Below are positions 32,670-45,930 of a stretch of 64,000 nt of DNA, piece after piece. The stretch comes from Mimachlamys varia (Eukaryota; Mollusca; Bivalvia; Pectinida; Pectinidae): assembly GCA_947623455.1 (NCBI GenBank), contig OX392528.1:48006322-48070321 (forward strand), in the 5' to 3' direction. The notes beneath the pieces are model-generated. The model saw only the letters and a list, made by a program, of their open reading frames with translations, searched no databases and had not been told where the DNA came from. The stretch's first letter is position 1. Every line of letters starts with the position of its first letter. Both the position numbers and the translations under genes were made by a program.

Positions 32670-33041
32670 AAAGGCCCAATATACGTAACTTTAGGGAAAT
32701 TTTCGTGATTCTGAAAAATTCTGAAAAAAAATCCAGTTGATAACCATGCAAAAATAAGCCTAAAACGAAGTAAACCTGAGCGGTATCTAACAAGAAACTC
32801 TGGAGAAAAAAATCTAAAGAATTGAATATAATTCATGTGGGGCCCACTTCAACAACAAACTGAAGGTAGAAATGGACGCGTGTTTACAAATAGCGTTTTT
32901 CAACTGCTGCTTTACCGGTAACCGCGAAAGAATTCATCTTGAATATTGCTGATATCAGTTAATCTTAGCTAAATCTAATAAGTTATTAAGCTTGATTTTC
33001 TCTTCAAGTTTTGCCGAAAGTTACGTATATTGGGCCTTTAA
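32670..33041. mobile_element. TTAA-flanked MITE family B, copy 2
   Basis: Same element as 7794-8180: left 'ttaaaggcccaatatacgta', right 'ttacgtatattgggccttta' followed by 'att', completing a TTAA. The terminal inverted repeat is about 25 bp. Non-autonomous, piggyBac-like by its target site only. Confidence 0.85.
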
Positions 33042-33227
33042 TTGTATTGTTAGCGACGGCTTGTGGAGATTGAGCACTATATGGTGTCGTGCTAGGCGTT
33101 TCATATGTATATATGTAACCTATATATGTATATCATTCGTGCATATATATGTTACATGTATTATGACATGACTGTTGATACAACTTTTGATTTCAGGCCA
33201 TTCGAGTTTGACTGTGCTATCGGTTAA

Positions 33228-33630
33228 AGCCACCCCAATCTAATTTAAATCATACCTTGATCTCCGTGCCGTTCCGTAAACTTCTCTCTGCTGCGTTAAG
33301 ATCATAGAAATCCCATAGGGGGTCGTGTCCCGATGACCTTTTGAACTAGCCAATCAAATTACTACTGTCAGAATCTTCACAGTGAAATTTGGAGGTGACA
33401 AAGTTGCATAATCGCATTTGTCCGTTTAGTCATTTCGTCACCAAAAAGTTCATGTGGAATAATGTGACGAAATGACTTTCTGTATGATGACAGGTCATTG
33501 GAAAATTATTTTGGGTGTTGAGTAAAGAGGCGACAAAGGTCATCTGAACGTGAACTCTTATGGGATGTTGTCAGATCCTTGTAAAACGAAGTGAGAACAT
33601 GGATCTGTATTTTAATCAGATTGAAGCTAC
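33228..33630. mobile_element. MITE family D, copy 1
   Basis: About 400 bp ending in 'caatctaatttaaatcatac' and 'ttttaatcagattg'. It contains the inner hairpin 'gtcatttcgtcac ... gtgacgaaatgac'. An inverted second copy is at 46828-47222, inside an intron of the hydrolase gene. Confidence 0.8.
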
Positions 33631-34309
33631 CCCTGTTTACCTGCTGAGAAAGATGTAAATTTGGAGCCATTCAAGTGTGACTTCTGATGAGATTGTCATC
33701 GAAGTGTGACGATAGTTGATGACGTGGCTGTTGTTATTGCGTGATGTTGATTTGAAGCCGTTCGTGTATGAACGCGAGACTCGATCAAACTGAATGAAAA
33801 TATATTTTATGGTTCCGTTGGTATTGATTTCTCGCTCAGACCTTTTTTTATTACATGCGTGATACAAATGTATCAGCCAGGGCCTTACAAATGATGCACA
33901 GTGATTTCTCAGAAAACACGATACAAATCTATTTAGTTAGCCATCTTGTCTAGGGGAATATACCTGTCATTGAGACGTCACGTTTGATTAGACAGATACA
34001 TGTATCATATATTTGTTGTTCATTTTGTATATTGACCTCACAAGGAAAACCAATATGGCTTATAGCGCCTTGCAATGCAATGCTTCATGTGATATGATTG
34101 GAAATATGACGTCAAGTTACAGAATCATTCACGAAAACGGACAATATGTATTTATATAAATAATTGGACAGTGCAAAGAAAATCTCATTGTCATGTAATG
34201 TGATTCTACACAAGTTCGTTCCATTCCCACTTCCATTACAACTTCCAGCTTCCAGTGAACTAATAATATGCTTGAGTTACCACCGAATTTATTTTTTTCA
34301 GTCAATAGT

Positions 34310-36268
34310 CACTATGAAGATTGTGGATATGAAAGTTACACATAAATTGTGGACACAAAAGTTATACATAGATTGTGGATAATGAAAGTTACACATAGAT
34401 TGTGGATAATGAAAGTTACACATAGATTGTGGATTCAAAAGTTACACATAGATTGTGGATTCAAAAGTTACACATAGATTGTGGATTCAAAAGTTACACA
34501 TAGATTGTGGATTCAAAAGTTACACATAGATTGTGGATACAAAAGTTACACATGATATGTATAGATTGTTGATAATAAAAGTTACACATAGATTATGGAC
34601 ATGAAAGTTACACATAGATTGTGGATAATGAAAGCTACACATAGATTGTGGATAATGAAAGTTACACATAGATTGTGGACATCAAAAGTTACACATAGAT
34701 TGTGGATAATGAAAGTTACATATAGATTATGGACATGAAAGTTACACATAGATTGTGGACATCAAAAGTTACACATAGATTGTGAACACGATAGCTACAC
34801 ATAGATTGTGAACATCAAAAGTTACACATAGATTGTGAACACGATAGTTACACATAGATTGTGGACACGAAAGTTACACATAGATTGTGGATAATGAAAG
34901 CTACACATAGATTGTGGATAATGAATGTTACACATAGATTGTGGATAATGAAAGTTACACATAGATTATGGACATGAAAGTTACACACAGATTCTGAACA
35001 CGATAGTTAGTTACACATAGAGTATGGACATGAAAGTTACACACAGATTCTGAACACGATAGTTACACATAGATTGTGAACACGAAAGTTACACATATAT
35101 TGTGGACACGAAAGTTACACATATATTGTGAACACGATAGTTACACATAGATTGTGGATAATGAAAGTTACACATAGATTGTGAACACGATAGTTACACA
35201 TAGATTATGGACAAGAAAGTTACACATAGATTGTGGACACGAAAGTTACACATAGATTGTGGATAATGAAAGTTACACATAGATTGTGAACACGATAGTT
35301 ACACATAGATTGTGGATAATGAAAGTTACACATAGATTGTGAACACGATAGTTACACATAGATTATGGACAAGAAAGTTACACATAGATTGTGGACACGA
35401 AAGTTACACATAGATTGTGGACATCAAAAGTGACACATAGATTGTGGACAGGAAAATTACACATAGATTGTGGACACGATAGTAACACATATATTGTGGA
35501 CAGGAAAGTTACACATAGATTGTGGACACGATAGTTACACATATATTGTGGACAGGAAAGTTACACATAGATTGCGGATACAAAAGTTACACATAGATTG
35601 TGGACATGAAAGTTACGCATAGATTGTGGACATGAAAGTTACGCATAGATTGTGGATACGAAAGTTACACAATGATTGTGGATACAAAAGTTACACATAT
35701 ATTGTGGACATCAAAAGTTACACATAGATTGTTGATACGAAAGTTACACATAGATTGTGGATAAAAAAGTTACACATCGATTGTGGACACGAAAGTTACA
35801 CATAGATTGCGGACACGAACGTTACATATAGATTTTTGACACGAAAGTTACACATAGATTGTGGACATGAAAGTTACACATAGATTGTGGATAATGAAAG
35901 TTACACATAGATTGCGGACACGAACGTTACATATAGATTTTGGACACGAAAGTTACACATAGATTGTGGACATGAAATTTACACATAGATTGTGGACACG
36001 AAAGTTATACATAGATTGTGGATAATGAAAGTTACACATAGATTGTGGATTCAAAAGTTACACATAGATTGTGGATTCAAAAGTTACACATAGATTGGGG
36101 AAACGAAAGTTACACATATATAGATTGTTGACATGAAAGTTACACATAGATTGTGGGCATGAAAGTTACACATAGATTAGGGAAACGAAAGTTACACATA
36201 TATATAGATTGGGGAAACGAAAGTTACACATAGATTGAGGACATTAAAGTTACACATGGATCGGGGAA
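34310..36268. repeat. 26-27-bp minisatellite, about 75 copies
   Basis: Unit 'agttacacatagattgtgga' followed by a variable 5-8-bp spacer (cacga, taatga, catca, ttca). The core is conserved and the spacer mixes, giving a mosaic array. No long open frame, no coding role. Confidence 0.95.
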
Positions 36269-36269
36269 A

Positions 36270-37260
36270 CGAAAAAGAAATTAAAACAAAAATTTAGTAT
36301 TATTGATTATGATGTTTGTTTCGGTATAATAAAACGTTAATGATTGATTGCCTTCCGTGTCGATATATATGCAGAAATAATGAAGCTTATCATATGAGCG
36401 TTAAAAAACAGGCACTACTATTTTTGAATGTAGCTTTAGAAAAATCCAAGAAATTGGCACGATAACGAGTTAGAGGTTCTGTTTATCCTGCATTTTCTCT
36501 ATACTCCGCCAAAGCATATACACATTTTTGTGTGTGAAATTTTAAGCAAAAAAACGCTTATTCAAGTGGAACACATGGTCTTAATGACCATGTACTTTTC
36601 AAGGCCTCTGGTTGTTCACAGTTGGCCCTAGTTTTATCAATTTTAATTTTTTTGACATTTTGGTTTTCTCTTGGGTGTTCTGGGTTTGCAAAATGTTGGC
36701 GTCGTCGTATTGTTTCCCGTGACGTCACAGTGAATAGTATTACAATTTTTTTAATTATCTATCGAGAATGTTTATCGTGATGTTTTTTTTATATATACAT
36801 CGTATAGAACAGTCTAAGGGTACCCTACAAATGCTGTTTTTATACACACTTTATTTCCTCTGAAACATAAATTGATTTGGCAAGGGCACATATAGAACAC
36901 TTTCGAATCTTGAGAATTAGTCATCAGCCTACGGTTTGAGCAAAGGCCATGTTTTCCTTGTGTTAAATTAACCTTGAAGATAAACTGTTTGTAATTAAAT
37001 GTTTACGCAGAAATACATGACATTCCATCCTACCGTATGTAGTAATGTGAATTGGTACATAATTGACTGAAAAGTCTGAAAAAGACTTCGCATTTTAAAC
37101 CTGTTTCACAGATAGCGAACAATACTCCAACGGGGCATGGAATGTACGTTTGATCGATAATATTTGGGTTTTTGCTTATCATTTGTTCATGTATGCAGCA
37201 AAATGTTATTTACATACATGTATAGATAATCATATATTAAAACAGGTCTTAATAAATTTA
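36270..37260. other. Gene-free stretch
   Basis: AT-rich single-copy-looking sequence. I find no exon with splice sites, no RNA gene and no clear repeat. Confidence 0.5.
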
Positions 37261-37261
37261 T

Positions 37262-37582
37262 TAAGTGTACTCGGATTTTAGGCGCTCTCAATGGATCGAG
37301 CCGAGTCCGTAATCTTAGTAATAATAATAATCATAATTCGAGGTTCATACGGCTTTATCACGACCTTAGCAAGTAGGAATTGTCGTTCTCAATTCCTTGG
37401 GGAGCATACAACCGGTGCTACCATTTCGGAGTTCACAGCTAGCATTCTACAAATTCTAGCACTGCCCAACCACGTACAATGTACTCATTTATCTTGTTCC
37501 AGGATACAACACAAGTGCCGTGAACGGGACTCGAACTCACAAACGTTCGATCACGAGCCCGGCTACCACTAGACCACCGTGC
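37262..37582 (-). mobile_element. tRNA-derived SINE (minus strand)
   Basis: Reading the minus strand from 37582, the sequence begins like a tRNA: 'ggcacggtggtctagtggta' (box A region) and then 'gagttcgagtcccgt' (box B region) about 45 nt later. The acceptor stem does not close properly, so it is not a functional tRNA. The body follows to about 37262, with an 'attattattact' tract near its end. Typical SINE layout. Confidence 0.75.
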
Positions 37583-37924
37583 CTCATGCACTTATACAAA
37601 CCGTGTATTTATATATATAATCATATCGTTCACTTTCCTATTTGTAAACCGTCTCTGATTTGATAAATATATACTTGGAAGATCGCTAAAGATTATTTCT
37701 AGTTATATTAGTATCCATAATTACTTCCCATAAAACTTGTTTATGTTCTGATAAAATGATTTCTGTTTTACTGTATAGGGATGCATAATACATACATGTA
37801 CAGTAGTTTATAATGGATGATAGTGTTAATAATGTCCTTCTGGTGCGATATAATCATTGTATGGGTGCGACACTGGATATTGGTACTAAGCGAAGCATAT
37901 ATCTTCCATATACATGTATCGTAA

Positions 37925-39612
37925 AAACATGCCATCTAGATCAGGTACATGTATCGTAAAAACATGCCAATCTAGATCAGGTACCGTGTATCGTAACAAC
38001 ATGCCAATCTAGATCAGGTACCGTGTATCGTAAAAACATGCCATCTAGATCAGGTACCATGTACGGTAACAACATGCCAATCTAGATCAGGTACCGTGTA
38101 TTGTAAAAACATGCAAATCTAGATCAGGTACCATGTATCGAAAAAAACATGCCATCTAGATCAGGTACAATGTATCGTAAAAACATGCCATCTAGATCAG
38201 GTACCATGTATCGTAAAAAACATGCCATCTAGATCAGGTACCATGTATCGTAAAAACATGACATCTAGATCAGGTACCATGTATCGTAAAAACATGCCAT
38301 CTAGATCAGGTACCATGTATCGTAAAAACATGCCATCTAGATCAGGTACATGTATCGTAAAAACATGCCATCTAGATCAGGTACCATGTGTCGTAAAAAC
38401 ATGCCATCTAGATCAGGTACCATGTATCGTAAAAACATGACATCTAGATCAGGTACCGTGTATCGTAAAAACATGCCATCTAGATCAGGTACCATGTATC
38501 GTAAAAACATGCCATCTAGATCAGGTACCATGTATCGTAAAAACATGCCATCTAGATCAGGTACCATGTATCGTAAAAACATGCCATCTAGATCATGTAC
38601 CATGTATCGTAAAAACATGCCATCTAGATCAGGTACCATGTATCGTATAGACATGCCATCTAGATCAGGTACCATGTATCGTAAAAACATGCTATCTAGA
38701 TCATGTACCATGTATCGTAAAAACATGCCATCTAGATCAGGTACCATGTATCGTAAAAACATGCCAATCTAGATCAGGTACCATGTATCGTAAAAACATG
38801 CCATCTAGATCAGGTACCGTGTATCGTAAAAACATGCCATCTAGATCAGGTACCATGTATCGTAAAAACATGCCATCTAGATCAGGTACCATGTATCGTA
38901 AAAACATGCCAATCTAGATCAGGTACCGTGTATCGTAAAAACATGCCATCTAGATCAGGTACCATGTATCGTAAAAACATGCCATCTAGATCAGGTAACG
39001 TGTATCGTAAAAACATGCCATCTAGATCAGGTACCATGTATCGTAAAAACATGCCATCTAGATCAGGTACCATGTATCGTAAAAACATGCCATCTAGATC
39101 AGGTACCATGTATCGTAAAAACATGCCATCTAGATCAGGTACCATGTATCGTAAAAACATGCCAATCTAGATCAGGTACCATGTATCGTAAAAACATGCC
39201 ATCTAGATCAGGTACCATGTATCGTAAAACATGCCATCTAGATCAGGTACCATGTATCGTAAAAACATGCCATCTAGATCAGGTACCATGTATCGTAAAA
39301 ACATGCCATCTAGATCAGGTACCGTGTATCGTAAAAACATGCCATCTAGATCAGGTACCGTGTATCGTATAAACATGCCATCTAGATCAGGTACCATGTA
39401 TCGTAAAAACATGCCATCTAGATCAGGTACCGTGTATCGTAAAAACATGCCATCTAGATCAGGTACCGTGTATCGTAAAAACATGCCATCTAGATCAGGT
39501 ACCGTGTATCGTAAAAACATGCCATCTAGATCAGGTACCGTGTATCGTAAAAACATGCCATCTAAATCAGGTACCATGTATCGTAAAAACATGCCATCTA
39601 GATCAGGTACCG
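37925..39612. repeat. 36-bp minisatellite, about 47 copies
   Basis: Unit 'atcgtaaaaacatgccatct' plus 'agatcaggtaccatgt'. Very homogeneous except for ggtaccGtgt/ccAtgt variants and occasional 1-bp indels, implying recent amplification. Its length, divisible by three, gives open frames on both strands (MYRKNMPSRSGT and MFLRYMVPDLDG repeats) that are not genes. Confidence 0.97.
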
Positions 39613-40367
39613 GCAAAACGTTGGGTCTTATTCGTGGTTCTGTACATCTTAATAATATAAAAACAAAAAAATATTTAATTCTCCTAAAAATTGGGTTTAT
39701 AATAAAGCAAAAATACACTCCAAAGTGCGTGCCAGTTTAACCCAGGAGGTTGGGATAGTGCATGCAAAGATATATTTCGTGCCGTTGGTATTGTTTTTTC
39801 AAAAATATTTTGAAGCCTCGCTAATTATAATTTATAGTTAATGTGACATCGCAGAAAAGCTCCAACTTCAATGCAATTAAACAGCTCTGAAACCGTATAT
39901 ATACACAGATATGTAGCATATATATTGAATGCAACTGAACCCAGAATAAATTTTAAAAAAAAGAAGAAGAAATAATGATCAATCTAATTAGTTACTTTGA
40001 TTGGTCGACATTTTCTGTACAATGGTGTCGTAAATAAAGCTAAATCCTTCTTAAACAAAACTGAACCCAGAAGTATATTTTTAAAACTCTACTAAATCAA
40101 TTCGTATGCATATCTAATAAAAAAAATGATTAAACTCTGTCAAGTTGTTAATGTATGATGACATTTTCAAAATTAATTTGTGGAAATACTAATATAAAGG
40201 TCTTATGGAAAAATGTTAGGTGCGACAATATTACTTATACATATCAGGGACGTATATGTCTCACATATACGTCCCTGTACATATACATATAGGTAATGTA
40301 GGTTGTCACATGTACACCATACATATATACATGATTGATATACATGTACACGTACGTGCTATTTAAG

Positions 40368-40519
40368 CAATGAATGTTTTAGCAAATGTTGTTACAGTCC
40401 TATAACACACATTGCTATTGATGACAAACTAAATAAAGCCCGGTAGGGCTTTATGTAAGTTTGTCAGCAATAGCAATGTGTGTTATAGGACTGTAACAAT
40501 ATTTGCTAAAATGTTCATT
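40368..40519. repeat. Foldback element 'gctattgatgacaaac'
   Basis: Arms 'ttagcaaatgttgttacagt' through 'cacattgctatt' are inverted on the right ('aatagcaatgtgtgttatag' from the + strand starting near 40473). The apex is aaagcccggtagggcttt. A short palindrome 'gggacgtatatgtc ... gacgtccc'-like hairpin lies nearby at 40247-40277. Confidence 0.88.
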
Positions 40520-41212
40520 ACTTATATTTACATTTTTATATAATAATTGTGCTTTATTTAGTTTCTTCGGACCGATTTTGAACAGCAAATCAAGTGAAGA
40601 CAACAATGAAATCGATGACGTCACAATAGAGAATGATGACGTCACAATGCCAACTGCTGTCATAGTCTGAGGCACTGGGTGTTATAGGCCTATGACAGCA
40701 ACTGCCTCTTAGCATTGCGTCAATGGAAAATTACAGAGCAAATGTAAATATAGACCTATAAACGGGTGGTACAAGATGCATAGGGGTCGTATAAACAGTG
40801 TCTCGCTATATATATTCAGGGACGTAATTGTCACACATATATATACGTTCCTGCTACATTAAATATTGTAGACCATATCTTGGTCACGTATATATACAGT
40901 ATATTGCTTACTCATTTCACAAACCTTCTAAATATAACCGGACTTGAGTGAGTCTAACATTCAAAGCTAATATTGAAGTCCTTGCTACACGTACTATGAC
41001 CTATTTATAGATCGCATCGGTTTTGCCTTTCGTTCGCATATTTGACGTTAAACCTCCGCACCCCTTGAAATAGAAATGGAATAAGCCGACTAGTAAACAA
41101 AACGGAAGTGGGTCTGCATGGCTGCAGAACGAACTCGTGCCTTTAGTGAAGATCGAATGCAGTGTGCACGGATTTGACGGATTTGAAAACTCATTTCAGG
41201 CTAATATAAGCC

Positions 41213-41432
41213 ATGGCAGATCTCGATAATCTGAAACAGAAATATAAATTCCACGACGAGACCTTGAGCTACTTCAAACTACGTGAAGAGGCCGGGTTCG
41301 GGTCCTATCCGAATGCGCCGTCCATAGAAGCAGCAAGGGATATTAATTTGCAAGTGACAAAAAGATTTGCCGGAGAGGTCGAATTTGAAGGGTCAGTGAA
41401 GGACTTTAATGTACCCTCGCCTTATGTCAAAG
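41213..41432 (+). CDS. Hydrolase exon 1 with start codon
   Basis: The start ATG is in a strong context (agccATGg). It encodes 73 residues, MADLDNLKQKYKFHDETLSY ..., a charged N-terminal cap helix without signal peptide, ending SPYVK and one base (phase 1) before donor gtgcgt. An AG 13 nt upstream of the ATG after 'ctcatttc' may be the acceptor of a 5'UTR intron. 40520-41212 upstream shows no other gene; a core promoter could not be assigned. Confidence 0.85.
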
Positions 41433-42274
41433 GTGCGTATGTCACAAATATAATTAACTTGATTTTAGGAATATAATGCATCCGGCACATTAATATTGCC
41501 GGACGGTTCCATTTCACTGACTGGGCAATATCGCCAAGGGGGCGGGGCCGGTTTACATGTAAAACGATCATAGGTTATGACCACGATCGTTGGATGCTGT
41601 GTAGCATCTTACTGTACCTACTGTTTGACACTAGCATGAGAGAATTGTATCACATTCCACAAGCATTTACGTAGTGAATTCTGACGTCTGTACAGAAAAT
41701 GTGTGTAAACCGCCATTGTATTGTGTATAGATTATCGATAATGAGGAATGATACAGACATGTTACATGGTGTGCAAAATGACATGTTTTCCCCGCAATTA
41801 TTTGACCTATTTTTAAATTAAAAATAATGAACACATATCCATTACATGATGTAAAACTCAAAGTGTCATGATAATTTTCAAACCCATCATATATACATGT
41901 ACATGTACATGTAAAACTGGCAATTAATGAACATACATGTGTATACATTTTAACAAATACTTAGGATTTGAAATAGAGATGTGTTTATTGTTATATTAGG
42001 TGATCAGTTACTAGTTATCTATTGTCTCCTTTTCTTATATTAGATGATAAAAACACTGTATGAAGTTTGAGTTTGATTGGCCCAAGGAAACTCTAGTTAT
42101 CGCACTGAAACATAATTTCTTAACTGACTCTTTTTTGTCTAGATTGGAAAACAAAAATAACAGGCCTCAAATTTCACCCCACCTACATGTACATCTGTTG
42201 AAGCCACCAGTAAAGTAATGTTTACACAACCCTCTGAATACTTCTCCTTCAGAAAAAACCTCTCAAAACCATAC

Positions 42275-43280
42275 AACAGTATAACACATTGATATCACAG
42301 TATACCACATTGATACCACAGTATGCCACATTGATATTACAGTATACCACATTGATATCACAGAATACCACATTGATACCACAGTATACCACATTGATAT
42401 CAAAGTATAACACATCGATATCACAGTATATCACATTGATACCACAGTATGCCACATTGATACCACAGTATACCACATTGATATCACAGTATACCACATT
42501 GATATCACAGTATACCACATTGATATCACAGTATACCACATTGACATCACAGTATACCACATTGATACCACAGTATGCCACATTGATACCACATTGATAT
42601 CACAGTATACCTCATTGATATCACAGTATACCACATTCACATCACAGTATACCACATTGATATCACAGTATACCACATTGATATCACAGTATACCTCATT
42701 GATATCACAGTATACCACATTGATACCACAGTATACCATATTGATATTACCATAAACCACATTGATATTACAGTATAGTACAATATACCACATGTATATC
42801 ATAGTATATACTACATGTGTACCACAATATATCACATTGATATCACCGTATACCACATTGATATTACAGTATAGTACAATATACCACATGTATATCTTAG
42901 TATACTACATGTGTACCACAATATATCACATTGATATTACAGTATACCACTTTGAAATCACAGTATACCACATTGAAATCACAGTATACCACATTGATAT
43001 CACAGTATACCACATTGATATCACAGTATACCACATTTATACCTCAGTATACCACATTGATATCACAGTATACCACATTGATATCACAGTATACCACATT
43101 GACATCACAGTATATCACACTGATATCACAGTATGCCACATTGATATCACAGTATACCACATTGATATCACAGTATACCACACTGATATCACAGTATACC
43201 ACACTGATATCACAGTATACCACATTGATATTACAGTATACCACATTGATATTACAGTATACCAAATTGATATCATAAGT
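42275..43280. repeat. 21-bp minisatellite, about 48 copies, in hydrolase intron 1
   Basis: Unit 'acattgatatcacagtatacc' less its overlap, i.e. gtataccacattgatatcaca. 21 is divisible by three, so frames of 100-180 codons appear on both strands (QYTTLIS and YCDINVV repeats). Not coding. Confidence 0.96.
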
Positions 43281-43425
43281 CACCATATTGAAGAGAACAG
43301 CCCAATTTCATGAATACTGAATTTCAGAGAAAATATTATCTGTTACTATAAAATATACATTGAAACACTAAGAATAAACTCTTTAACAGTACATCAACAT
43401 GCTGCTTTTGGTAACACATAATTAT

Positions 43426-44060
43426 GCCCCTCACAACAAAAAGCTAGTGGAGTGAGGGGTAGTATACTTGAATTAGTCTGTTTGTTGTCTGTTGACACAT
43501 TTTAATTTGTACCCTCATGGTCATGAAAGAGTTTTATAATCTTGGAAACAGTAGGTATATTTTGTATTCACATAAACATGGGGATGTTAAAGGCATTCAT
43601 AAAAGCCACTGACATTAGTGAAAAAGTTCATGGGGTCAGAGGTCAAAAGTCACAGATATGAGTTAAGTTGCTAAAATACTTCATCAGTTTTTAACTGATG
43701 TTGAGGTATCTTGAAGAAAGTTGCAATAAGCCTAAATCACCTACAGATAATTTATAAAAATTGTAATGAAGAGTCATTTAAGGTCACATTGGCCCTAACT
43801 TCGAGGTCAAAGGTAATTTCAAGGTAAAAGGGAAAAAAAGATTCCAACTGTCAAATACTGTCAAATTTTAAGTGTGGGCCGATGCAAGGTGATGCCAATG
43901 GTCCCTGATCATTGTCTCTAATTTTGCTGAAACTTTGGATGCAAGTATATGATTGCATTGTGAGCTCTATCAAAACATCATTTGCAACTTGTAACCAGGG
44001 ACCAGGGAACAGTTTTGAAGAATTCTGTGATGGACTCCATTACAATTAGAATTGGGATGT
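43426..44060. repeat. Degenerate tandem-repeat element relic
   Basis: Begins with a hairpin-like 'tatgcccctcac ... gtgaggggtagtata', then words such as 'aaggtcacattggccctaac' and 'gaggtcaaaggt'. The layout (hairpin head, then loosely repeated units) resembles 61010-61680 and 61681-64000. The intron 41433-45337 otherwise holds no exon. Confidence 0.5.
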
Positions 44061-44087
44061 GGGGTGGGGGGTACCGGTATTATATTA

Positions 44088-44252
44088 GTTAACCTACAGT
44101 TGCTTGAGTTTCTGTCAGTAAATAACAAATAAATATGTGTGAAATGAGCCTCCCATTATAGTAATGTAATGGTAAAGGGCTGCGGCTCCATATACATAAA
44201 CAATTTTTTATATACTGACAGAAATTCAAGCAACTGTGTAACGTTAACCCAT
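44088..44252. repeat. Inverted-repeat element 'gttaacctacagttgcttga'
   Basis: Left arm 'cagttgcttgagtttctgtc' is inverted at the right as 'gacagaaattcaagcaactg'; outer 'gttaac' pairs with 'gttaac'. About 165 bp, non-coding. Confidence 0.85.
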
Positions 44253-44734
44253 AGGCAACAGTTCTAAATATCTAGAACCTAGTGACCTCCCTTTATTTGA
44301 CTATAAAGCTGTGGCTGTCGTTTCAATAGTAGCGAAGAATAGAACATAACACTGGGGACAACCTGAGACGACAAAGTTCATCTCTTCCATGGTCAATAAT
44401 CTCCAGCCAGTCAAAGCATATACATCACTTTTATTACAGCACAACTGATTGGATGATATTGATCACATGATGATGATGATGATGATGGAGCAATGATTAA
44501 AAAATCATGTCCAGCTCCCTTATGTGTTCCCGTCTTCTCAATTACATTTCCCTTATTTGGATGAAACTGGTCACTTGATCGAGCATGGTGCAATAAAACA
44601 TCTTGTTGCTGTCACACGCTTGAATCTCCTGGATAAACTTTCCATTGTTCTGAATCTTCCTAGAAGATAGGCAGGAGTCAGGACTACCACATCTGATGAA
44701 AGCTGGAGTTTCCGGCAAAAAGCTGATCATAGGT

Positions 44735-45088
44735 ATTAACCTTTGAAACCTCCAATGAGGGAGATCCGTCCCTGACATTCCATATTTCCAATGAGGAAGA
44801 AAGTGCACGAAATGCGAATGAAACTGCATTGCTCAATTTGTCTTTCCCAATTTATGTATCAAAATAACTTCAAAAAGAATTCATTTGATCCAGACACATC
44901 TGTTATGGTCATTTTAAAACATACCCTTCAGTAACTAGGAGATCATTTGACCACAGGATGTGGATTTTGAGTTTGGATGAGTTTTGACTTGAATGAGGGA
45001 GATTTCGAGAGACTCATTGAGTGGTAATTTAAATTTTGGTCAAAATGAGGGAGTCTCCCTCGTAATGAGGGAGAGGGTTAACGGGTAT
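44735..45088. repeat. 355-bp dispersed repeat family E, copy 1
   Basis: Starts 'ttaacctttgaaacctccaa' with 'tgagggagatc' and ends 'gggagtctccctcgtaatga'. It is the inverted counterpart of 57384-57740, about 12.6 kb away in the same gene, with most of the length alignable. Non-coding. Confidence 0.85.
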
Positions 45089-45337
45089 GTGTAATATAAC
45101 TTCATGTACCTGGTGATCTGTCTAAATTAAAATGTAGGGCTCGAACCCACAACCCTACTGACCTTGTTAAATGGAAAAAACATCGATTGTATGTTCCACC
45201 TTGATTAATCATGTTAACTCACTCATCTGACCCTTGAAAAAATGATTAATCTAAAAATTGCGAAACAAAAAACAGTTTTAACTCTTTATGGTATATTGTA
45301 CTGTTTTAAAGGTTGTGTAATTCTTGGTGTGTTTCAG

Positions 45338-45476
45338 AGGGTGTTCCGGTGACCGTCTACAAGTCAAAGAACTGCAGCCTGGTGGTAGCTCCATCCATAT
45401 TTGTGTTTTTCCATGGAGGTGGTAATGTTGTCGGTTCCAGACAAACATGTGAAGTCATCTGCAAAATTTTCTCAAG
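45338..45476 (+). CDS. Hydrolase exon 2: oxyanion-hole HGGG
   Basis: 139-nt exon, acceptor tgtgtttcag and donor gtaacg, entering at phase 1 and leaving at phase 2. It encodes EGVPVTVYKSKNCSLVVAPS then IFVFFHGGGNVVGSRQTCEV. The HGGG box after a hydrophobic strand is the defining oxyanion-hole motif of the hormone-sensitive-lipase family. Confidence 0.92.
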
Positions 45477-45700
45477 GTAACGATGAGCTCGCATCAGCAT
45501 ACATATATATACCTGTATAGACAAATTTGTAACCATCAAATTTGAATAATTATTGGGAGAATTTGTGCGAGTCTTTCCAACCTTACGGTATAATAATTAT
45601 GTATACATGTATTATACATTGTATGGAGTCCCAGTGGTTTTGATAAGTGTAAAAGACTAAATTTGATTTCTTCAATGTCCTCAAAATGAAACCCAAAATG

Positions 45701-45930
45701 TTGGGTGGTCGGGTGGTGCAGTGCATAGCACATCTGCCTTTCACCAATGTAAGGTGGTCATGCATCTCAGGTTTGATTCCCAAATCAGAGGTGGAAATTA
45801 AAGGTATGGGGTCACCTACAGTGTACCTGACCACATGGGTTTGTTCAAGGTACTCCAGTTTCCTCCACAATTATTTAAGAATCCCTGTCGCCCATGCCCA
45901 ATGCGCTAACTAATGCAGGGCCAACAAGAG
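45701..45930 (+). mobile_element. tRNA-derived SINE (plus strand), hydrolase intron 2
   Basis: The head 'gggtggtgcagtgcatagca' resembles box A and 'ggtttgattcc' resembles box B about 60 nt later. It is followed by 'gtactccagtttcctccaca', a conserved-looking central block found in several metazoan SINEs. Decayed, no functional tRNA fold. Confidence 0.65.

Noticed and set aside
33683..33710. Possible further hammerhead core 'ctgatgaga ... atcgaag'
   Set aside because: The GAAA core and stems I and III cannot be formed around it.
37505..37582. tRNA gene on the minus strand
   Set aside because: Box A and box B words are present but the acceptor stem does not pair and a SINE body follows directly.
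34310..39612. CRISPR-like arrays
   Set aside because: The arrays are head-to-tail satellites without unique spacers, in a eukaryotic genome.
38222..39740. Frames of 140-171 codons in the 36-bp array
   Set aside because: Same periodicity artefact on both strands; the unit is a homogeneous satellite.
40970..41212. Core promoter of the hydrolase gene
   Set aside because: A 'tatttatag' near 41000 is not distinguishable from background AT-rich words and the transcription start is unknown.
42249..43313. Frames of 100-183 codons in the 21-bp array
   Set aside because: Periodicity artefact inside a hydrolase intron.
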